DNA from: Methanolobus halotolerans
GTDB taxonomy: Archaea; Halobacteriota; Methanosarcinia; Methanosarcinales; Methanosarcinaceae
NCBI RefSeq assembly: GCF_004745425.1
Contig: NZ_PGGK01000001.1
Location: 124,001 to 188,000 of the forward strand
Direction of reading: 5' to 3'
DNA length: 64,000 nt
Of the stretch, positions 42,957-51,989 are shown one piece after another (positions within the stretch are counted from its first letter, which is position 1; the number at the start of each line of letters is the position of its first letter). A program made the position numbers and the translations under genes. The notes under the pieces are model-generated. The model did not search any database. It was not told the origin of the DNA and saw only the letters and a list, made by a program, of their open reading frames with translations.

Positions 42957-43053
42957 TGGGACCGCTGAGATTTGAACTCAGGTACCGGCGTGATCCGCAT
43001 GATCTGCTCATGTCCCGAACGCCGAAGGATGGTCCAGGCTACCCTACGGTCCC
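42957..43053 (-). tRNA. tRNA-Pro (anticodon CGG) with intron
   Basis: The minus strand folds as a tRNA with acceptor GGGACCG/CGGTCCC, D arm GGGT ... ATCC, anticodon stem CGGCG/CGCCG and T arm CTGAGTTCAAATCTCAG. After removal of a 22-base intron at the standard 37/38 position the loop is TTCGGGA, anticodon CGG, reading CCG (proline). Intron-less length is 75. The 5' end directly follows the TAA of rpoN, so the tRNA is probably cut from the ribosomal operon transcript. Confidence 0.9.
42992..43013 (-). other. 22-nt archaeal intron in tRNA-Pro
   Basis: The intron fits the bulge-helix-bulge rule: TTCG pairs with CGGA (4 bases, one G-T), bulges are GGA and TCA, and the inner hairpin is CATGA-GCAGA-TCATG. 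Cutting after the second base of each bulge gives a normal 7-base anticodon loop. The splicing endonuclease recognises this shape. Confidence 0.85.
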
Positions 43054-43242
43054 TTACTGGTATGGAGCCAGTGTGTCTACAAGTTCAACGTGGGAGAGGA
43101 TCATCCTGCGGCAGCAGTATCTTGTGATCCCGAGATCATCAAGCACAGTGCCTGCATTCTCGCCTTCCTGAACACGTCTTTTGTACTCTTCCCAATAGTT
43201 TGAAACTACCTTTCCACAGGTAAAACACCGGACTGGAATCAT
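43054..43242 (-). CDS. rpoN: RNA polymerase subunit N
   Basis: The 62-residue protein has the Rpb10/RpoN zinc motif: CFTCGK near the start and RYCCRRM about residue 41, with [16 protein letters not shown] at the end. It is a small structural subunit of RNA polymerase. It follows rpsI after 10 bases. Its TAA stop is directly followed by the first base of tRNA-Pro. Confidence 0.95.
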   Translation of the reverse strand: MIPVRCFTCGKVVSNYWEEYKRRVQEGENAGTVLDDLGITRYCCRRMILSHVELVDTLAPYQ

Positions 43243-43252
43243 TGCTTAAATC

Positions 43253-43657
43253 TCACCTGTAAGATTTCTGATATCTTGAACGTGCACCAGGTCCGCCGAA
43301 CTTCTTAGTCTCTTTCTGCCTGGAGTCGTTTACAAGCAGGTTACGGTCATATGCCATGTAGGTATCACGGATATCTGTGTCATTCGTCCAGTCCACTATG
43401 CCTCTCGCGATAGCGGTTCTGACTGCACTTGCCTGTCCCATGATGCCGCCTCCATTGACTGTGACATCGATATCAAGAGTAGCTGCCGTCTCGCCTGCGA
43501 TCATGACTGCCTCGTCTATTTTCAGTTTTGCGAACTCAGGATCGTATATCTCGAGAGGTTTCTTGTTAATGCGCACTCTTCCTGTTCCTTTCTTGACAGT
43601 TGCACGTGCAATTGCTGTCTTCTTTTTACCGGATGAAGTTACAACTTTAGTTGACAT
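43253..43657 (-). CDS. rpsI: 30S ribosomal protein S9
   Basis: The 134-residue protein has the S9 signature: [49 protein letters not shown] and the C-terminal [17 protein letters not shown] that reaches the P-site tRNA. A GAGGAG site precedes the ATG. It is 12 bases after rplM in the classic L18e-L13-S9-RpoN order of archaea. Confidence 0.95.
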   Translation of the reverse strand: MSTKVVTSSGKKKTAIARATVKKGTGRVRINKKPLEIYDPEFAKLKIDEAVMIAGETAATLDIDVTVNGGGIMGQASAVRTAIARGIVDWTNDTDIRDTYMAYDRNLLVNDSRQKETKKFGGPGARSRYQKSYR

Positions 43658-43669
43658 TTCTTATTCTCC

Positions 43670-44089
43670 TCAGAATTTGGAACCCAATTTTGCGCTGACC
43701 TGTCCAAGGGTAATGTACTTGTTCGAGCTCAGACGATTCATGTCTGCTTCTTTCACGCTGATTATTTCTTTGTCATTGAACTCTGAAGGGACGCCGATGT
43801 ACACCTTGAGGCGTGACATTGCATCTTTTCCTCTTGAACGTTTGTAAGGAAGCATTCCCCTGACAGTTCTCTTCAGTATCCTCTCTGGTCTTCTGGGGAA
43901 GTAAGGTCCGAATTCACGGTTACCAATGTTCAATATCTCGTCATACTCCCTCAGGGTACTCAGCCTGGAGCCGGATATGACTGCCTTATCGGCGTTTACT
44001 ATGTCTATCTGTTCGCCTGCCAGTAATCTTTTCGCCACTGTGCTTGCAAGCCTTCCCATAATAAGTCCATCTGCATCGATAATTGTCAT
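43670..44089 (-). CDS. rplM: 50S ribosomal protein L13
   Basis: The 139-residue protein shows [36 protein letters not shown] and [29 protein letters not shown], typical of L13. ATG codons at 44092 and 44089 are next to each other after the GGTGAT site, and either could start; a GTG at 44098 overlaps the site. It is in the ribosomal operon, 12 bases before the S9 start. Confidence 0.93.
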   Translation of the reverse strand: MTIIDADGLIMGRLASTVAKRLLAGEQIDIVNADKAVISGSRLSTLREYDEILNIGNREFGPYFPRRPERILKRTVRGMLPYKRSRGKDAMSRLKVYIGVPSEFNDKEIISVKEADMNRLSSNKYITLGQVSAKLGSKF

Positions 44090-44100
44090 CATGATCACCT

Positions 44101-44481
44101 TTACTGCAGAATCCTTATTCCGGATCCCTTGGGATTCTCTTCAATGATCTGTTCAATCGTCAAACATTTCCCACCAAGGCCGGTGATTTTTTCCTTTGCT
44201 GTCAAACTGAAGCTTAATGCCGCCACAGTTGCTGCTTTGCCAATCATGCCCGAACCCAGTACCTTGCCAGGTATAAGAACAGTTTCATTCTCATTTGCAT
44301 ACCTGTTTATTTTACTGAGGTTTACTTCAGCATAGTTCTGCCTTGGCTTTTCCAGCCTGCTTGCTACATCTTTCCAGATGAGCACATCGTTATCATAGGA
44401 TACCTGTTTCAAATATGTGATCAATTTTGGTATCCGTGGATTTGTCTTTCTGACTATTTTTGCATTTGTTTTCTTGCTCAT
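44101..44481 (-). CDS. rpl18e: 50S ribosomal protein L18e
   Basis: The 126-residue protein matches L18e (L15 superfamily): [54 protein letters not shown] and [16 protein letters not shown]-like tail. GGAGGAACATT before ATG 44481 decides the start; the frame is open to 44496. It is the first gene of the ribosomal run here, with about 145 bases before it. Confidence 0.93.
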   Translation of the reverse strand: MSKKTNAKIVRKTNPRIPKLITYLKQVSYDNDVLIWKDVASRLEKPRQNYAEVNLSKINRYANENETVLIPGKVLGSGMIGKAATVAALSFSLTAKEKITGLGGKCLTIEQIIEENPKGSGIRILQ

Positions 44482-44625
44482 AATGTTCCTCCGCAAGATT
44501 ATGTCTCACTCACGCATTCAATGCGTTCGAACATCCTTAAGGTGCCAGTAAAGTAAGAACATGGAATCTATTTATAATAAATTCGTGGCTCTGAATGACA
44601 TTACTACTACATAAAGGTTATGTAC

Positions 44626-45090
44626 TCATTCTCTATTAAAGACTTTGTCATATAACTTTTGATAGATACTCTCTATGTCACATCCCTTCTCTTTTGCAAC
44701 AACGAGGGCTGTTATCTCTATATCCACAAGGTCTCCCAGCCGTTCCTGGTGGGTATTTATTTCAGCAATAGCTTCTTTTTCAGTTTTGCCTGTCTTTGCA
44801 GCGATCATGGTAATGAGTTCTTCTATCGGGGTCTTTTCCGAAAAGATATTACCGGATGGCTTGAAACCCTGGGGCAGCTCTATCTTCTCAATTGCAAAAG
44901 CAGGTATCAGCCTATTTCCTTCAAGTCTTAGAAGCCTGGAACGAATGGCTTTGTCCCTTATTCTGGATGCAAGGTCGGGGGCCATCCATTTCAGGTCAAA
45001 GGAGAGCGCGAACTCAAAATCCTTTATAGAAAGAGAGGATGTTGCTTTTTTCTTGAAGGGTGTTGCAACAACCAGTGTCAGTTCATCCAT
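44626..45090 (-). CDS. DUF2240 family protein
   Basis: The 154-residue protein has a predicted winged-helix-like N-terminus (DELTLVVATPFKKKATSSLSIKDFEFALSF) and a charged C-terminal helical end. I recognise it as the archaeal DUF2240 family, with no established function. Its ATG directly follows the stop of the upstream gene at 45091, so the two are translationally coupled. The pair sits upstream of the ribosomal run and may belong to the same transcription programme. Confidence 0.75.
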   Translation of the reverse strand: MDELTLVVATPFKKKATSSLSIKDFEFALSFDLKWMAPDLASRIRDKAIRSRLLRLEGNRLIPAFAIEKIELPQGFKPSGNIFSEKTPIEELITMIAAKTGKTEKEAIAEINTHQERLGDLVDIEITALVVAKEKGCDIESIYQKLYDKVFNRE

Positions 45091-45573
45091 TTATGAACCA
45101 CGTCTTAGCTCATCAATGATGGTATCTGCAACCCTGCCGCATTCAGTACGTTTTTGCCCGTCGATGTGGTTTATCTGAAGGACCATTAATTCATTCTCAA
45201 GGATTGCGCGCACCAGGTAGATGTCACCTCTGAAGGGTACCCTGTTATATTTGCCGTCGAGGTAACTATAGTTCAGATAGATCTTGAAGTCAATGATCCC
45301 TTCTTTTTCTATGGTTCCGATTATCTCATCAACATTATCATAGTTCAATGAGGCGAAATCTATACCGTTGGTTACGATCTCTACGCGTATTTCCCTTTTT
45401 GCCTGTATCCTGTGTCCTCGCTGAGTCACGGATTCAGTCACAAACATCCCGAATTTCCCGTCCATGTTTGCCATGACCTTTATAAAAAAAGGTAGATCCG
45501 AATGGTAACGGTACTTCTGTTCGAACTCTACCTGCCTGTGAGGAAACCGGTGATATATTCGCTTTCTCATCAT
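45091..45573 (-). CDS. Conserved archaeal protein, function unknown
   Basis: The 160-residue basic-to-mixed protein has a beta-rich pattern (FFIKVMANMDGKFGMFVTES, FRGDIYLVRAILENELMVLQINH) and a short C-terminal helix. I do not recognise it beyond the sense that it is conserved in methanogens. Its stop is directly followed by the DUF2240 start. Two adjacent ATG codons (45573, 45570) are possible starts. Confidence 0.65.
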   Translation of the reverse strand: MMRKRIYHRFPHRQVEFEQKYRYHSDLPFFIKVMANMDGKFGMFVTESVTQRGHRIQAKREIRVEIVTNGIDFASLNYDNVDEIIGTIEKEGIIDFKIYLNYSYLDGKYNRVPFRGDIYLVRAILENELMVLQINHIDGQKRTECGRVADTIIDELRRGS

Positions 45574-45655
45574 TTTAAACGATCATCTTCCGCCTTTGTA
45601 CTATATTACTGACTATATTGGGACTATATTGCTAAATATATTACTACAGGTGTCC

Positions 45656-47227
45656 TCAGAGCTTAATGAGTTTGGCATCGATGATTCCTTCTACAGACCT
45701 CATCTCCCTGAGGATCGGTTCAGGGACTTCGGAATCAACGTTCAGGGCCATGATGGTTGTTCTGCCAATCTCCACTCTGCCAACCTGCATACCTGAGATA
45801 TTGATGTTGTTCTTACCAAGTAGAATGCAACACGGTCCGATAACATTGGGTTTGTTGATGTGATTTGCAACAATTATATATCCTGCCGGGGCTATATCAA
45901 CATGTTCATCATTGATACTGATTATCTTTCCTGCATTGCCTATAACGGCACCTGTGATCGATTCTGATTCATTTCCTTTTGTGATCCTGATTCTTATTGT
46001 AGATGCATATTCTTCCGATGTCTCCGATTTGCTTTCGACGACTTCCACTTTCCTGGATTTTGCAACGGAAGGTGCATTGACGTAATTGACCGCTGAACCG
46101 AGTGCTACCTGGAGCATTCCTTTCAGTGCAGCAACGGTCATTGGTCTTGTATCCTTTTCTGCGATCTCGCCATGATAGCTGATCTCGATCTTCTCATAAT
46201 TCTTTCCCATCAACTGGGCACAGCCACTGCTCATGGTTTCTGCAAGCTTGATGTATGGAGCAAGCATTGTCATTACTTCTGGTTTGACGGAGGGTATATT
46301 GATCGCGTTCTTTGCAGTCCCTCCCGTCAGGACCGAAATAACCTCTTCAGCAACCGATACTGCAACATTAATCTGTGCTTCCTCAGTGGATGCGCCAAGA
46401 TGTGGGGTGACTATGAGATTCTCGCAGTCAAAAAGGGGGCTGTCAAAAGGTGGTTCACTCACGAACACATCTACTGCAGCACCGGCGACCTTCCCTGTTT
46501 TAAGAGCTTCAGCAAGTGCTTCCTCATTGATTATGCCACCGCGTGCACAGTTGATTATCCTTGCAGTACTTTTCATCATGTCAAGCTCTGCCTTATCGAT
46601 GATGTTCCTTGTCTCCTTTGTCAGGGGTGTGTGGACAGTAATAAAATCAGCCTCTTTTGCTATCTCCTGTACTGACATGAGTTTGACACCGAGCTCCTTT
46701 GCTCTCTCCTCGGAGATGAAAGGATCATACGCCAGAATATTCATTTCCAGTCCCTGTGCTCTTTTCGCAACTTCTGCACCTATGCGCCCAAGCCCGATTA
46801 CCCCAAGAGTTTTCCCGTTTACCTCAATACCCATGAACTTCTTACGTTCCCATTTCTTCGACCGGAGGGATGAATTGGCCTGTGGGATATTCCTGGATAG
46901 TGCAAGCATCATTGCTATTGTATGCTCTGCAGCTGAAAGCATATTACCCTCGGGGGCATTGACAACAATAATTCCCTTTTCAGTGGCTGCCTCCACGTCA
47001 ATATTATCAACTCCGACCCCCGCTCTTCCGATGATCTTCATTTTATCCGCAGCTTCAATAACATTCCTGGTAACCTGTGTTCCACTACGGATAACAAGGG
47101 CTTCATAATCTGGTATCTTTTCCACCAGTTCTTCTTCCGAGAGTCCGGTTAACACGTCAACTGTAAAATGCTGATTGAGCTTTGCCAATCCCTGTTCGGA
47201 TAACGGATCGCTGACCAATACTTTCAT
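45656..47227 (-). CDS. serA: D-3-phosphoglycerate dehydrogenase
   Basis: The 523-residue protein has an NAD-binding domain with GLGRIGAEVAKRAQG (about 146-160), the catalytic HLGASTEEAQ His (about 280), a long intervening domain (about 310-450) and a C-terminal ACT domain (PNVIGPCCILLGKNNINISGMQVGR). It catalyses the first committed step of serine synthesis from 3-phosphoglycerate; the ACT domain is the likely serine feedback site. GGAG 9 bases before ATG 47227 decides the start; the frame is open to 47242. It is monocistronic. Confidence 0.93.
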   Translation of the reverse strand: MKVLVSDPLSEQGLAKLNQHFTVDVLTGLSEEELVEKIPDYEALVIRSGTQVTRNVIEAADKMKIIGRAGVGVDNIDVEAATEKGIIVVNAPEGNMLSAAEHTIAMMLALSRNIPQANSSLRSKKWERKKFMGIEVNGKTLGVIGLGRIGAEVAKRAQGLEMNILAYDPFISEERAKELGVKLMSVQEIAKEADFITVHTPLTKETRNIIDKAELDMMKSTARIINCARGGIINEEALAEALKTGKVAGAAVDVFVSEPPFDSPLFDCENLIVTPHLGASTEEAQINVAVSVAEEVISVLTGGTAKNAINIPSVKPEVMTMLAPYIKLAETMSSGCAQLMGKNYEKIEISYHGEIAEKDTRPMTVAALKGMLQVALGSAVNYVNAPSVAKSRKVEVVESKSETSEEYASTIRIRITKGNESESITGAVIGNAGKIISINDEHVDIAPAGYIIVANHINKPNVIGPCCILLGKNNINISGMQVGRVEIGRTTIMALNVDSEVPEPILREMRSVEGIIDAKLIKL

Positions 47228-47603
47228 TCTGTTTATCTCCACAAGATCAATATAATTCCTGATATAATTATTAATAATTTATCTATAATTGTTATCTCTA
47301 TCTTTACGGTATGGAATTAACGTAACCATATGTTTTATAATTGTCCGCATGCTGTCTATAAGCCTTATATTTTGTCTTAAAGGACAACAACTTTGAAATA
47401 GCAACTTTAGATATAGCTAACTACTTAAAAAGTTAAGCATCAAATAACGTATCAGTTATACTCACTGCATTCTCCATTTTTCTTGAGAGAAGTCCACTTA
47501 AAAATCGGAACATATATATCCTATATATGAGGATTTTGTATATTCACTATCAAAACAATAACTGGTAATTGTTGAAAACTTACATTGTTCTTGCAGGCGG
47601 TAC
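47228..47603. other. Intergenic region between serA and a divergent histidine kinase gene
   Basis: AT-rich with several TATA-like stretches (for example 47507-47530, ATATATATCCTATATATG). It probably holds both divergent promoters. I see no coding region and no clear hairpin. Confidence 0.5.
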
Positions 47604-49103
47604 ATGAATATGAAGTTAATTGTTATTCTGGTCTCGGCAATTCTTGCTTTTTTCATACTGGCCTGTTGTGACTTAATAAATAACTTTGCAATGGGAAATG
47701 GGAGTTTTTTCAGCCAATTGACAGATATATCTGCTAATGAGCTTTACCTTCCATCCTTTATTTTCGTAGTGTTCATGTTCTCCGGTATCACTGTTGCAGG
47801 GATGTCAACAAAATGCGAGGTTGCAGAGAGAAGGGCATCAAAAAAGGACAGGGACCTTTTGATCTTGCATTCAGCTACTTCGATATCTGCCAGTTCTCTT
47901 GATGGCGAGACATTTTTACATGATGTGCTAAACGAACTGATCTCTTACCTGGGGGCAAACTATGGCTTTATCCATATGATCAGACATGACCTTGGTAAGG
48001 CTGTTATGGTCGCGGATGCAGAAGCTCCTATACAGATGAAAAGATCGATCGGGAACATCTCTCTTGATCATCCGTTGGCATCCGGTATCCTGCAGGATAG
48101 GGATTCGTCCCAAAAGACCGGTACAGCTCCTGTCATCACTACGGGCCCGGAGCTTCATCCTGAAATAGATTCCGGGAACTTTATTGCTTTCCCGATGATA
48201 GCACGCAACCAGGCGATCGGTTTTTTCATGTTCTCTGTAAAGCAGGACTGCCAGCTGAATGAAGAGGACCTGTGCGTTCTTGAGAGCGTGGGTAAGCTGT
48301 CGGGTATTACTGTCGAGAACATAGGGCTTTTGGAAAAGACGACCAAAGCATATGATGAACTGAAATCCCTCGATCAGATGAAAGATGAGTTCGTTTCCAA
48401 TGTGACCCATGAACTCAAAACTCCGCTGATATCCATAAAAGGCTACAGTGAGATAATGTATGAAGGTATGCTGGGTGAATTGAATGAGAAACAATTGCAT
48501 GGTCTTAAGGTTATCGTCTCAAACTCTGAACGCCTGTACACTCTGATAGAGTCGCTTCTGCATATGAATGCTTTCCAGTTCAAAAAACAACATGTCTTTT
48601 CCCCCCTCTGTTTAACAGATGTACTGGAAAACGCTATCTTAAGCCTTTCATTCAAGACCGGGGAAAAAAGGATGCTCCTGGATAAGATATATGGAAAGAA
48701 TATGCGTTTTGTTTTTGGTAACACGGAGATTCTGAAACAGCTATTTGCCTATCTTCTGGACAATGCAATAAAATTTTCCCCTGAATCAGGTAAGGTAAAG
48801 ATATCCGTATTCGAGGAAGGTGAATACATGCATGTAGAAATATCGGATAACGGTGTTGGTATACCTGAGAACCACCTTCCACGGATATTCGAGCGGTTCT
48901 ATCAGGTTGACGGTTCAATGAGCCGAAGCTACGGTGGCAACGGACTTGGCCTCTACCTTTCCAAGAACATAGTTGAGGTGCACAGGGGAAGGATATGGAT
49001 CGAAAGTACCGAAGGAGTGGGCACTACGGCCCATATACTGCTGCCTGCATATGTAGAGAAGAATGACAATGTGGAAAATGTCCTGATGGGGAATGTAATT
49101 TAA
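47604..49103 (+). CDS. Membrane-bound sensor histidine kinase with GAF domain
   Basis: The 499-residue protein has two N-terminal membrane segments (about 5-27 and 48-68), a GAF-like sensor domain (about 95-235), a dimerisation helix pair with the phosphorylated His269 in SNVTHELKTPLISIKGYSEIM, and the ATPase domain with N box LLDNAIKFS, G1 DNGVGIP and G2 GGNGLGLYLSKNIVE. It senses an unknown signal and autophosphorylates. No response regulator is encoded next to it, so its partner is elsewhere. The start ATG at 47604 has GGCGG 4 bases upstream. Confidence 0.88.
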   Translation: MNMKLIVILVSAILAFFILACCDLINNFAMGNGSFFSQLTDISANELYLPSFIFVVFMFSGITVAGMSTKCEVAERRASKKDRDLLILHSATSISASSLDGETFLHDVLNELISYLGANYGFIHMIRHDLGKAVMVADAEAPIQMKRSIGNISLDHPLASGILQDRDSSQKTGTAPVITTGPELHPEIDSGNFIAFPMIARNQAIGFFMFSVKQDCQLNEEDLCVLESVGKLSGITVENIGLLEKTTKAYDELKSLDQMKDEFVSNVTHELKTPLISIKGYSEIMYEGMLGELNEKQLHGLKVIVSNSERLYTLIESLLHMNAFQFKKQHVFSPLCLTDVLENAILSLSFKTGEKRMLLDKIYGKNMRFVFGNTEILKQLFAYLLDNAIKFSPESGKVKISVFEEGEYMHVEISDNGVGIPENHLPRIFERFYQVDGSMSRSYGGNGLGLYLSKNIVEVHRGRIWIESTEGVGTTAHILLPAYVEKNDNVENVLMGNVI

Positions 49104-49145
49104 GGCTGTGCTGCAGTCCGCAAGATCTTTTGCATTGTCTGTATT

Positions 49146-49856
49146 TTAACCGGTCCTGAACCTGAAATATACTCTTCTGTTGTTCTTCCCTTTGTTCTCT
49201 GCCTTAAAGATCTCTATGTGGGGTATCTCTCCCGTGCTGGAAACATGGGTCCCGCCACAGGCCTGTCTGTCAATATTCCGGATGTCTATAACCCTTATTT
49301 TTTCCAGTTCCGGGGGGAATGCATTCTTGAGCTTGACGACCGAAGGTATGCTGAAAGCCTCATCTTTTGGTAACAGGCTTATTTCAACAGGGATATCAAG
49401 ATCGATTATATCATTGACCCTGGATTCATAGGATCTCAATTGTTCCCGGTCAAAGTTCTCAAGGTTGAAATCGACCCGTGTCTTATCCACAGCAAGCTGG
49501 TTCCCGCTGATCATGGCACCCGTTTCATTATGGATGACCGCACTTAATATATGGCAGGCGGTGTGATAGCTCATGAAAAGCTGCCTCCTGTTCCAGTCGA
49601 TGATGCCTTTTACCCTGTCTCCTTCCCGAAGTCCGGGTTTCGAGACCTCATGACCTATCTTTCCATCGAATCTGCCGACAGATATCACCGGGAACTCTTC
49701 ACCATCCCGCAGAAGTGTTCCTGTATCATGGGGCTGTCCTCCTGAGTTCGGGTAGAAAGCCGTTCTGTCCAGTACTACGAATCTGTCGTCCTTTACACTC
49801 TTAACCGCAGCCTCGAACTCCCGAAGATAACAGTCTTTCAAGTATAGTTCTTCCAT
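49146..49856 (-). CDS. alaX: AlaX-type alanyl-tRNA editing protein
   Basis: The product of about 236 residues has the editing-domain zinc motifs: SYHTACHILSAV (family HxxxH, about 92-103) and QACGGTHVSSTGEI near residue 207, plus YPNSGGQPHDTGTL at the start. AlaX frees serine or glycine wrongly attached to tRNA-Ala. It starts at ATG 49856, with a TATATTTT box about 25 bases upstream that suggests a leaderless transcript. The frame is open to 49919, but that end does not fit the family. Confidence 0.88.
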   Translation of the reverse strand: MEELYLKDCYLREFEAAVKSVKDDRFVVLDRTAFYPNSGGQPHDTGTLLRDGEEFPVISVGRFDGKIGHEVSKPGLREGDRVKGIIDWNRRQLFMSYHTACHILSAVIHNETGAMISGNQLAVDKTRVDFNLENFDREQLRSYESRVNDIIDLDIPVEISLLPKDEAFSIPSVVKLKNAFPPELEKIRVIDIRNIDRQACGGTHVSSTGEIPHIEIFKAENKGKNNRRVYFRFRTG

Positions 49857-49879
49857 ACATCTGACTACATATCTGCTTA

Positions 49880-49889
49880 AAATATACTT
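49880..49889 (-). promoter_or_regulatory. Probable TATA box of alaX
   Basis: AGTATATTTT lies about 25-33 bases before the alaX ATG on the minus strand, in the correct place for a leaderless archaeal transcript. No ribosome binding site is seen in between. Confidence 0.4.
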
Positions 49890-49968
49890 TTTGCCGGATA
49901 TGTTTGGAAAGACTTCCACTTCTTTTAGAAAAAGTCAAATAGTATCCGTTTTTTAATCTTGATGAACG

Positions 49969-50150
49969 ATGTCAGAAACCAATGACCGCAATATTCCCGT
50001 CTATCCTATACTGACTGTGAATTTCATAGGTACACCTGGCTTAAGCCCGGTGCTTCCTTTCCTGATCTTCCTTGTTGTGGAATATGGGGAAATGCGCTTG
50101 TCTATGGTATACTCGCTTCTTTTCATGTCCTTCAGGCTGCTTTTTTTTGA
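49969..50150 (+). pseudogene. Frameshifted N-terminal remnant of an MFS transporter
   Basis: The first part (YPILTVNFIGTPGLSPVLPF) matches the N-terminus of the intact MFS transporter at 51990-53306. After GAATATGGGGA the frame shifts by one missing base; the next stretch, ATGCGCTTGTCTATGGTATA, is identical to that gene, then homology ends near 50150. The rest of the transporter is absent. It looks like a partial duplicate in opposite orientation, decayed since. Confidence 0.75.
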
Positions 50151-50191
50151 AGCTGTCAACCGAAGAGCGATCTGAGACCAGCAGTTCCTAT

Positions 50192-50467
50192 TTAATATGC
50201 TTCTTCCTGATCAGCTGTATCCGGGGAATGGCATCTGTTGACATCCTTTTTGGCCGTGCTGATCCCCAGTAATGTATATGGGGTGCAATGCCTTGTCAGG
50301 GAAGTGAAAATGCCTGTGAATCCAACAAGTGCCAGAAGCCATTTCAACTTGCTCTGTCTCATGATGCCGAGTGCCAGAGCTGAGATCGCAAGTGAACCCA
50401 GGAGTGCCCTTACGTACAGATCGAGGCCACCCACATTTTCCTTAAAAAGCATTTCTTTCAGATCCAT
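50192..50467 (-). CDS. DUF2892-type small membrane protein
   Basis: The 91-residue product (ATG 50467 after a GGAGGAG site) has two hydrophobic segments and the family's N-terminal start, KENVGGLDLYVRALLGS. It ends with HCTPYTLLGISTAKKD, like YgaP-type membrane domains. These domains often accompany rhodanese or redox proteins, and here the neighbour is a flavin disulfide reductase. No function is established. Confidence 0.72.
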   Translation of the reverse strand: MDLKEMLFKENVGGLDLYVRALLGSLAISALALGIMRQSKLKWLLALVGFTGIFTSLTRHCTPYTLLGISTAKKDVNRCHSPDTADQEEAY

Positions 50468-50533
50468 ATAACTCCTCCTTTTAATTTCCAATCTGATGAA
50501 CTGTAATGATCCCGGTTTTAAAGGATAGTCGAT

Positions 50534-51889
50534 CTAACCCAGCATACTATTGATGTCATAGGTGATGCTCGGATAAGCATAGAGAACATCCTTAACATCT
50601 GATATTCTCATTCCATGGCGTATTGCCAGAGAAAAGAGATTGACGACGTTCTCAGCATCCGGTCCCAGCATATGTGCACCCACTATTCTTCCTGAACCTT
50701 TCTCAACTATGACCTTCGAGGCTGCAAATTCCATATTCGTTCTAATGACTGAGTACCACTGGCACATATCATTGAATATCACTTCATGATTATCGGTCAT
50801 CTCCTTCTCGGACAGACCCACGCCTGCAAGGGGCGGTATGGTGAATACCGCCGAAGCTACTGTACTGTGATCTGGTTTGTGCCTGTTACCTTCAAGTATG
50901 TTCGAAGCGACCACCTTTCCCTGCATAGTTGCAACCGGTGTCAGGGGGAGTCCCGGTTTGATACAGTCGCCTGCTGCATACACCCGGGGGTTAGATGTAC
51001 TCTGGAGATACTCATTAACATCTATGTAACCATCCTTAGTTGCAACGTTTCCTTCCTCCGGCTTAAGTCCCTCTATCCTGGCGGTCCTGCCCAAACCATG
51101 TACTACCATGTCACATGTATAAGTCAGTTCTTCATCAGTGTTTCTGTCCAGGGCCGTAACTGTGATCTCAAGGGTTTTGGTGTCGTACTCTATCTTCCGG
51201 ATCTCCTGCATGGTCCTTACATGGATACCTGCATATTCCGACGCTTTAATAAGGATCAGTGCAAGGTCTGGCTCGAAATTCTTCAGTACTCTCTGGCTTC
51301 TATGCAATATCGTTGCCTTTATACCTGCACGGGCCGCTGCATGGGCAAGCTCAAAGGAGATGAAACCACCACCTCCAAAGATAATACGCTCCGGGAGCTC
51401 TTCTAGGTCGAGGAAGTCGCTGCTTGTTGTAATATGCTCCATTCCCGGTATTCTTATATCAGCAGGTTTTGCACCGGTTGCTAGGACAATGTATTTTGCC
51501 CTTAACCTGTCATCCTCTATCATGAGGGTGGAACCATCCGCGAAATGCGCTCTTCCGTGGTAGGTGTCTATGCCCGCTTCCTCATATCCCTTGACCCTGG
51601 CAGCAGAATATCTGTCAATTATATCATTCTTAAACTCGATCAGCTCTTTCCAGTTTATTTGCTGATGCGGTTTCGCTCCGCCTTTTCCTGCCATTCTGTT
51701 ATTCGAATCGATGATGTCTGCCATGCCTGTGAGTATCTTCTTTGGAGTGCATCCTTTAAGGACACAGGTTCCTCCATATCTTTCAATATCGGTCACAGCA
51801 ACCTTCATGCCTGCACTTTTTAGCCGGTGTGCGATGGCGGATCCAGCTACACCGGTTCCCACTACTATGGCATCATAATATTTCTCCAT
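50534..51889 (-). CDS. Pyridine nucleotide-disulfide oxidoreductase (mercuric/dihydrolipoyl reductase-like)
   Basis: The 451-residue protein starts with the FAD site VVGTGVAGSAIAHRL, then the redox-active CVLKGCTPKK (CxxxxC, about 41-50), the NAD(P) site GGGFISFELAHAAARAG and a C-terminal dimerisation domain. It is a class I flavoprotein disulfide reductase. The KGCTPKKIL variant, not the usual GCIPSK of lipoamide dehydrogenase, places it in a less characterised subgroup. The substrate is unknown. GGTGGGG before ATG 51889 decides the start. Confidence 0.85.
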   Translation of the reverse strand: MEKYYDAIVVGTGVAGSAIAHRLKSAGMKVAVTDIERYGGTCVLKGCTPKKILTGMADIIDSNNRMAGKGGAKPHQQINWKELIEFKNDIIDRYSAARVKGYEEAGIDTYHGRAHFADGSTLMIEDDRLRAKYIVLATGAKPADIRIPGMEHITTSSDFLDLEELPERIIFGGGGFISFELAHAAARAGIKATILHRSQRVLKNFEPDLALILIKASEYAGIHVRTMQEIRKIEYDTKTLEITVTALDRNTDEELTYTCDMVVHGLGRTARIEGLKPEEGNVATKDGYIDVNEYLQSTSNPRVYAAGDCIKPGLPLTPVATMQGKVVASNILEGNRHKPDHSTVASAVFTIPPLAGVGLSEKEMTDNHEVIFNDMCQWYSVIRTNMEFAASKVIVEKGSGRIVGAHMLGPDAENVVNLFSLAIRHGMRISDVKDVLYAYPSITYDINSMLG

Positions 51890-51989
51890 ATTTTCCCCAC
51901 CTTTTAAATAAACCCGTGTCATCAGCCTTCCATGAACTTTAACTGATGAATGGTCGTAAGAACTCTCTCTGGATTCTATATATTAATTT

